Shown here one piece after another: positions 7,990-11,243 of a stretch of 11,243 nt of DNA. The notes below the pieces were generated by a model. That model did no database searches. It saw only the letters and a program-made list of their open reading frames with translations, and was not told the DNA's origin. The DNA is from Phoronis ovalis. Taxonomy: Eukaryota > Phoronida > Phoronidae. Where the stretch lies: contig JAOXYB010055090.1 in the NCBI GenBank assembly GCA_028565635.1, positions 1 to 11,243 on the forward strand, written 5' to 3'. Position numbers and translations under genes: made by a program. How positions within the stretch are numbered: the stretch's first letter is position 1; every line of letters begins with the position of its first letter.

Positions 7990-9329
7990 GTGGAACCATC
8001 TTATTATACCACATACTAGATGCTACATAGGTATCTAAGTTATCAACAGAATTTTAAATTAATTGAAAATCCTTTTTTAAGCTGTCTGCATGTTATGTTT
8101 TTATTGCATCTTAATTCCATTTGGTAAACTAGGCAGAAGGGGAACACTTATCCACTGGAGTCAATTGCTTTGTGATTTATGAGTGGGTAGGTTGGGTTCA
8201 GTGTACTTACTTTCCAAATTTGTGTGTACAGGAGTACCTGATTTATGACTGTGTCACCTCTTTAGGGACATTAAAAGAGGATGAAAACATTTGTCTAAGA
8301 AAATTCTCATTTATGCAAATAGGCAGAGAGCTGCAGTCTTGCTTTTTGATTGAGGACCCGTGCAGATTAAATGTCTTGTTGCACTTATGAAACTAAAATC
8401 TCTGAAAAGGCATACATTTATTGAAAAATGAACATGTCCTAATTAAGATATTAAATGCTTTAAGCCAGATTTTAAATAGTAAGGTATTATTAGTCTGATA
8501 TTAATTTTCTGCTTAAAGAATAGTACCATGCACGTTATGCCACAATGGATAATTTATAATTGTCATTTCAAGAAAAACAACATTTGCTAGTAACAAACGT
8601 CTCCAACCATGACAACATATTAATTAATACGACATGAATTGTTTGTAAATTTCCTAGAATTTTTGCTTATGGAATTTTTATGAAACCTACACTCAGCAAA
8701 TATGTGTATGTTAAAACATAGTGAATTTATTTTTTGTTTAAGGCTTATCTTGAAAATAATTGGGGGGGGGGCTTTGAATAATAAATATTTGTGGATAATA
8801 ATTGTGTATGGATAAAATATTGTTTTTTTGAAAAGGTGCAAAGGTTACTGGCCAGATATAAGCTAGATAAGGTTGAGTAGTTAAAATATTACTATAGTAA
8901 CAAGTATGTCCACAAAGTTTTAGGTATCTTGAAATGATAAAAAAAAATACCATTTGGTATACAAACAATTATATTTGTTTGTGCAAGGTCGAACAAGATT
9001 ACTGGGTGTTATATTTAGTTTTTACAGCCTTTGTAGCAGCTGGACATCAGGCAGGGTGTTCTTAGTTCATTTGTAACCAGAGTTCCGCCTATCCTGTTTA
9101 CTCATCAGTAATTTAAATAAGGGGTTGAAAGGTTTGCTAAAGGTTGATAGTTGTCTTCTATCTGTCAAAAAAAACACCAAAGATATTTTGGCAGTAACTA
9201 CCTGAAACATGAAATTTTGTCTAAATCAGTTATCAAAAGTGGTAATTAATCTTGGGGAGTTGCAAAACTAAATATGACTAGGTAAAATGTAGAAAATTCC
9301 AAATCACTGTCTGATATAAATGTATAAAT
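7990..9329. other. AT-rich stretch, probably intron or intergenic
   Basis: No firm gene. It contains a G10 run at 8762-8771. An open frame at 8172-8390 follows a TGTACAG acceptor-like site at about 8225-8231, and a minus-strand GTAAGTAC donor-like site lies at 8203-8210; these are discussed as weak exon hints only. Frames at 8620-8841 and 8738-8968 (minus) are compositionally AT-driven and not supported. Confidence 0.55.
8762..8771 (+). repeat. G10 homopolymer
   Basis: Ten consecutive G residues in AT-rich surroundings. Such runs vary in length and are prone to sequencing error. Confidence 0.85.
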
Positions 9330-9338
9330 ATATGTATT
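9330..9338. repeat. Left target-site duplication ATATGTATT
   Basis: This 9-bp word abuts the left end of the transposon at 9339 and is repeated exactly at 10186-10194, immediately after the right end. Confidence 0.85.
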
Positions 9339-9348
9339 TAGACTTGCT

Positions 9349-9502
9349 CAAGTCCTTCTGGACTATTTTTGTTATTATTTATTGATTACTATCACATTAT
9401 ATATCTTTGATGTGCATAAAACACCCGAATTACAAAAATTTGTTTTTTATATATTTTCCTGTTTTCTATATGTACCCGGTGTTTGCTGTCCAGAAGGACT
9501 TG
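9349..9502. repeat. Left fold-back of the transposon
   Basis: CAAGTCCTTCTGGAC (9349-9363) and GTCCAGAAGGACTTG (9488-9502) are perfect 15-bp complements enclosing about 124 bases. Weak pairing continues outward. Confidence 0.85.
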
Positions 9503-9569
9503 TGAAGTTCGCAAGCCTTCCACTGATATGAATAATTCATGACCTTGTGATGTCATATTTAAATATCTT

Positions 9570-9600
9570 GGTCACGTGACAACATATAAACATGGCGCTC
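9570..9600 (+). promoter_or_regulatory. Promoter-like motif group inside the transposon
   Basis: GTCACGTGAC (9571-9580) is a perfect palindrome containing the E-box CACGTG. CATATAAA follows, then CATGGCGCTC. A related set (ACGTGACC at 9969-9976, then GGCGCTAC further on) lies near the right end. This resembles a core promoter but could equally be a transposase-binding or internal repeat motif. Confidence 0.25.
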
Positions 9601-10030
9601 AAATTTTAATTCTCGAAAATCGGCTTCTGTGCTTATAATAAATTAAACTAATAAAGGTAAATTATGAAAGAAATTATTATGAAATTCGATGGTGGAGTTT
9701 ATTGCTAGTCCAATTACCCCTGTGAAATCTTTCATACGTCAAGTGGTTTCGCCTACAACGTAACAATCTGTACGTTTGTGTCATATGCTCAGAGGTGATT
9801 GAAAGTGTATTAAACAATTCGGCGAAAACTGTTCAAACAATGTCAGTTAACAAAATTTGATCTACTACTAGAAAATAGTTTTAATATAACGTTAGCAGAA
9901 ACCATTCATGGTACTGGATGTCGGAAATGTATTACAGCTGTAGAAAGAGCTCAAGCTAATATAAGATGACGTGACCCTCCGGAATTCAGGATGGTGTAAG
10001 GTGGCGCTACGGTTGCCAGTGCAAACGATA

Positions 10031-10175
10031 CAAGTCCTTGTGGACGGCCAACACTCAACATATATATGATAGTAAAAAAAAAAATTTGGAAAATAATTAA
10101 AAACACTGATATAAAAGACATAAAAAAGAGAAATAAACATTAACATTTTTTTTTTTTGAAGTCCACAAGGACTTG
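10031..10175. repeat. Right fold-back of the transposon
   Basis: CAAGTCCTTGTGGAC (10031-10045) and GTCCACAAGGACTTG (10161-10175) are perfect 15-bp complements. The loop contains an A11 run (10074-10084) and a T12 run (10146-10157) that can add a further A/T stem. Confidence 0.85.
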
Positions 10176-10185
10176 AGCAAGTCTA

Positions 10186-10194
10186 ATATGTATT
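10186..10194. repeat. Right target-site duplication ATATGTATT
   Basis: Exact copy of 9330-9338, directly following the right terminal repeat. Confidence 0.85.
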
Positions 10195-10849
10195 GTACAT
10201 TTTCTCACCAGGTAGTTTTTTAGTATGGTACCTGGCATTTACAGCTGAAATATTACTGATCCAAAAGGTGTGAAATCTGCATGATATAAATTTCCTAAGT
10301 CTTTAACATATCTTTCCAGCAATTCCTATTGCTAGGTATTTTATTAGCGAAGTTTACTGATTTATATAGTTAGGCCTCTTAACTCTTTTTTTACCAACTG
10401 TTAGATTAGATGTTGTTTAGAGAATTTTTTATTCTATATTTTTATGTACATTATGGAGCAGGTACTAAGATACGTTTTCTCAGTAATACTCCACAATGTG
10501 ATGTAAAGGAGTGCCTAAAAAATATGTTTTGGTAGTTAACCAGAATATGTAGCAACTGCTTTAGCTATTATTGAACAGTATGTAATGCACCCAGTTCTAA
10601 AGCTGATTTGCAAAACAATTGACATCTAGGTCTCCTATATAATTCTACAAAAGTATGTGAAAACAATACTCCCATACAATAAAAAATCTGTAGACTTTTA
10701 ATAAGTATGTGGGTGACTATTATTATTTGTCCTGATGTTTGTATACTTTAGTGGATGAGATGATGTACACTCATTATCAGTGTTTAATGGAATGATCTCT
10801 AGTTAGCTATATGTGGTGGTAATGGAAACCTGCTGCAATATCCATGTAT
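10195..10849. other. AT-rich non-coding DNA, nothing recognised
   Basis: No supported gene. A minus-strand GTGAGA donor-like site near 10204-10209 follows an open stretch of about 30 codons, but the encoded sequence is unconvincing. Confidence 0.55.
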
Positions 10850-11243
10850 AAACTAGAATCGCCTTTTAGCAAAGGCCAGGTTGCACAAAGAAATAGTTGG
10901 ATATCCAGACCTATTAGAATTAACCTGGAACCCATGGATGTTCAAATACGTGACCTCTGGATGACCTTTAGGTCCTCTAGTCGAAAGTTTCGTGAAATTT
11001 TGACTGTTTGACCTCTGAATGACCTATGGACCTCAAAGATAGAAAAGATAACCTCTAAATGACCTGTTAACTTCATTTTTGAACTTTTAATCAAATTTCC
11101 AGAAATTAATTTTTTTGACCTCAAACTGACCATACGACCCCTAGAGTACCTTTAAATGACATAAAGCCATCATTTTCGGAAGTTAAATGCAATTATAAGA
11201 GTTTGACCTTTTGACCCCTGAATAACCTTTTGACCTATTAGGT
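10850..11243 (-). mobile_element. Second TGACC-rich element copy, cut by window edge
   Basis: It is inverted relative to the copy at 565-1101. The edge AAACTAG (10850-10856) is followed by the hairpin GCCTTTTAGCAAAGGC (10861-10876), then CAGGTTGCACA, equivalent to CAGGGTTGCTCACA in the reverse complement of copy one. About ten TGACC motifs follow. The block at 11211-11235 matches the reverse complement of 972-996 at 23 of 25 positions. That block lies about 350 bp from the hairpin here but only about 95 bp in copy one, so this copy has extra TGACC units or copy one has lost some. The 63-codon minus frame at 10942-11133 is an artefact of the repeat. Confidence 0.6.

Larger units (their letters stand above)
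9339..10185. mobile_element. 847-bp non-autonomous DNA transposon (MITE-like)
   Basis: Both ends carry a 26-bp terminal inverted repeat starting TAGACTTGCTCAAGTCC, with 25 of 26 positions matching, flanked by a perfect 9-bp duplication ATATGTATT. A 9-bp duplication fits Mutator-like elements (9-10 bp) and is possible for Merlin (8-9 bp); the superfamily is not settled. Each end is also a fold-back: the terminal repeat pairs with an internal copy about 125 bp inward (9349-9363 with 9488-9502; 10031-10045 with 10161-10175). The interior has higher CpG than the flanks and contains GGTCACGTGAC, a TATAAA-like word and GGCGCT motifs, but no transposase frame; the 84-codon minus frame at 9892-10146 is low-complexity and crosses the right fold-back. 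The intact duplication and near-perfect ends suggest a fairly recent insertion that would need a transposase supplied elsewhere. Confidence 0.85.

Noticed and set aside
9022-9061. Good acceptor TTTAGTTTTTACAG followed by a short open stretch
   Set aside because: All frames stop within about 16 codons and no partner donor or conserved peptide is visible. Its phase would fit the plus-strand exon at 7864-7985, but that has a one in three chance of arising randomly.
9892-10146. Possible transposase fragment in the 847-bp element
   Set aside because: The frame is Phe/Tyr/Ser-rich low-complexity sequence read through A/T runs, with no DDE-type motif.
1-11243. CRISPR array, prophage or bacterial operon
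   Set aside because: No regular direct repeats with unique spacers, no dense coding and no bacterial gene signals; the sequence character is animal-like non-coding DNA.

Overview
The window reads as non-coding DNA from an animal genome. It is strongly AT-rich, has stop codons in every frame, and shows no operons, ribosome binding sites or complete gene. Short repeats of several kinds are scattered through it: small inverted-repeat transposons, hairpin elements, degenerate tandem arrays and C/G homopolymer runs. TGACC/AGGTCA-rich dispersed repeats and fragments with a CCCCCCGGGAC core suggest a marine invertebrate (mollusc, echinoderm or hemichordate type). That assignment is an impression from repeat style, not a proof. 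The DNA is best explained as intron or intergenic sequence.

Layout: 1-180 holds a worn repeat fragment with a C8 run. Positions 565-1101 hold a TGACC-rich dispersed element with imperfect terminal inverted repeats, a 5' hairpin and a 3' terminal hairpin. Positions 1563-1680 are an inverted repeat, 2270-2376 a cluster of perfect hairpins, and 2567-2788 a 222-bp CpG-rich near-palindrome. Positions 2906-3013 carry a pair of direct repeats. Positions 3060-6330 are featureless AT-rich DNA with a few small palindromes. Positions 6340-6985 form a compound repeat that includes a ~31-bp degenerate tandem array.

The only stretch with real exon character is 7864-7985. On the minus strand it can be read as the last coding exon of a gene lying to the right (acceptor, 32 codons, stop, then two AATAAA signals). 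The same DNA is also open and splice-flanked on the plus strand, so the strand is not settled.

The clearest mobile element is at 9339-10185: an 847-bp non-autonomous DNA transposon with 26-bp terminal inverted repeats (25 of 26 matching) and a perfect 9-bp target-site duplication (ATATGTATT). Each end is also a self-contained fold-back, and its stems keep pairing through a compensatory base change. At 10850-11243 a second copy of the TGACC-rich element runs off the right edge in opposite orientation to the first, so the two related termini face each other across about 9.8 kb.

No set of genes works together here. The content is a partial, uncertain exon plus transposon and repeat debris.
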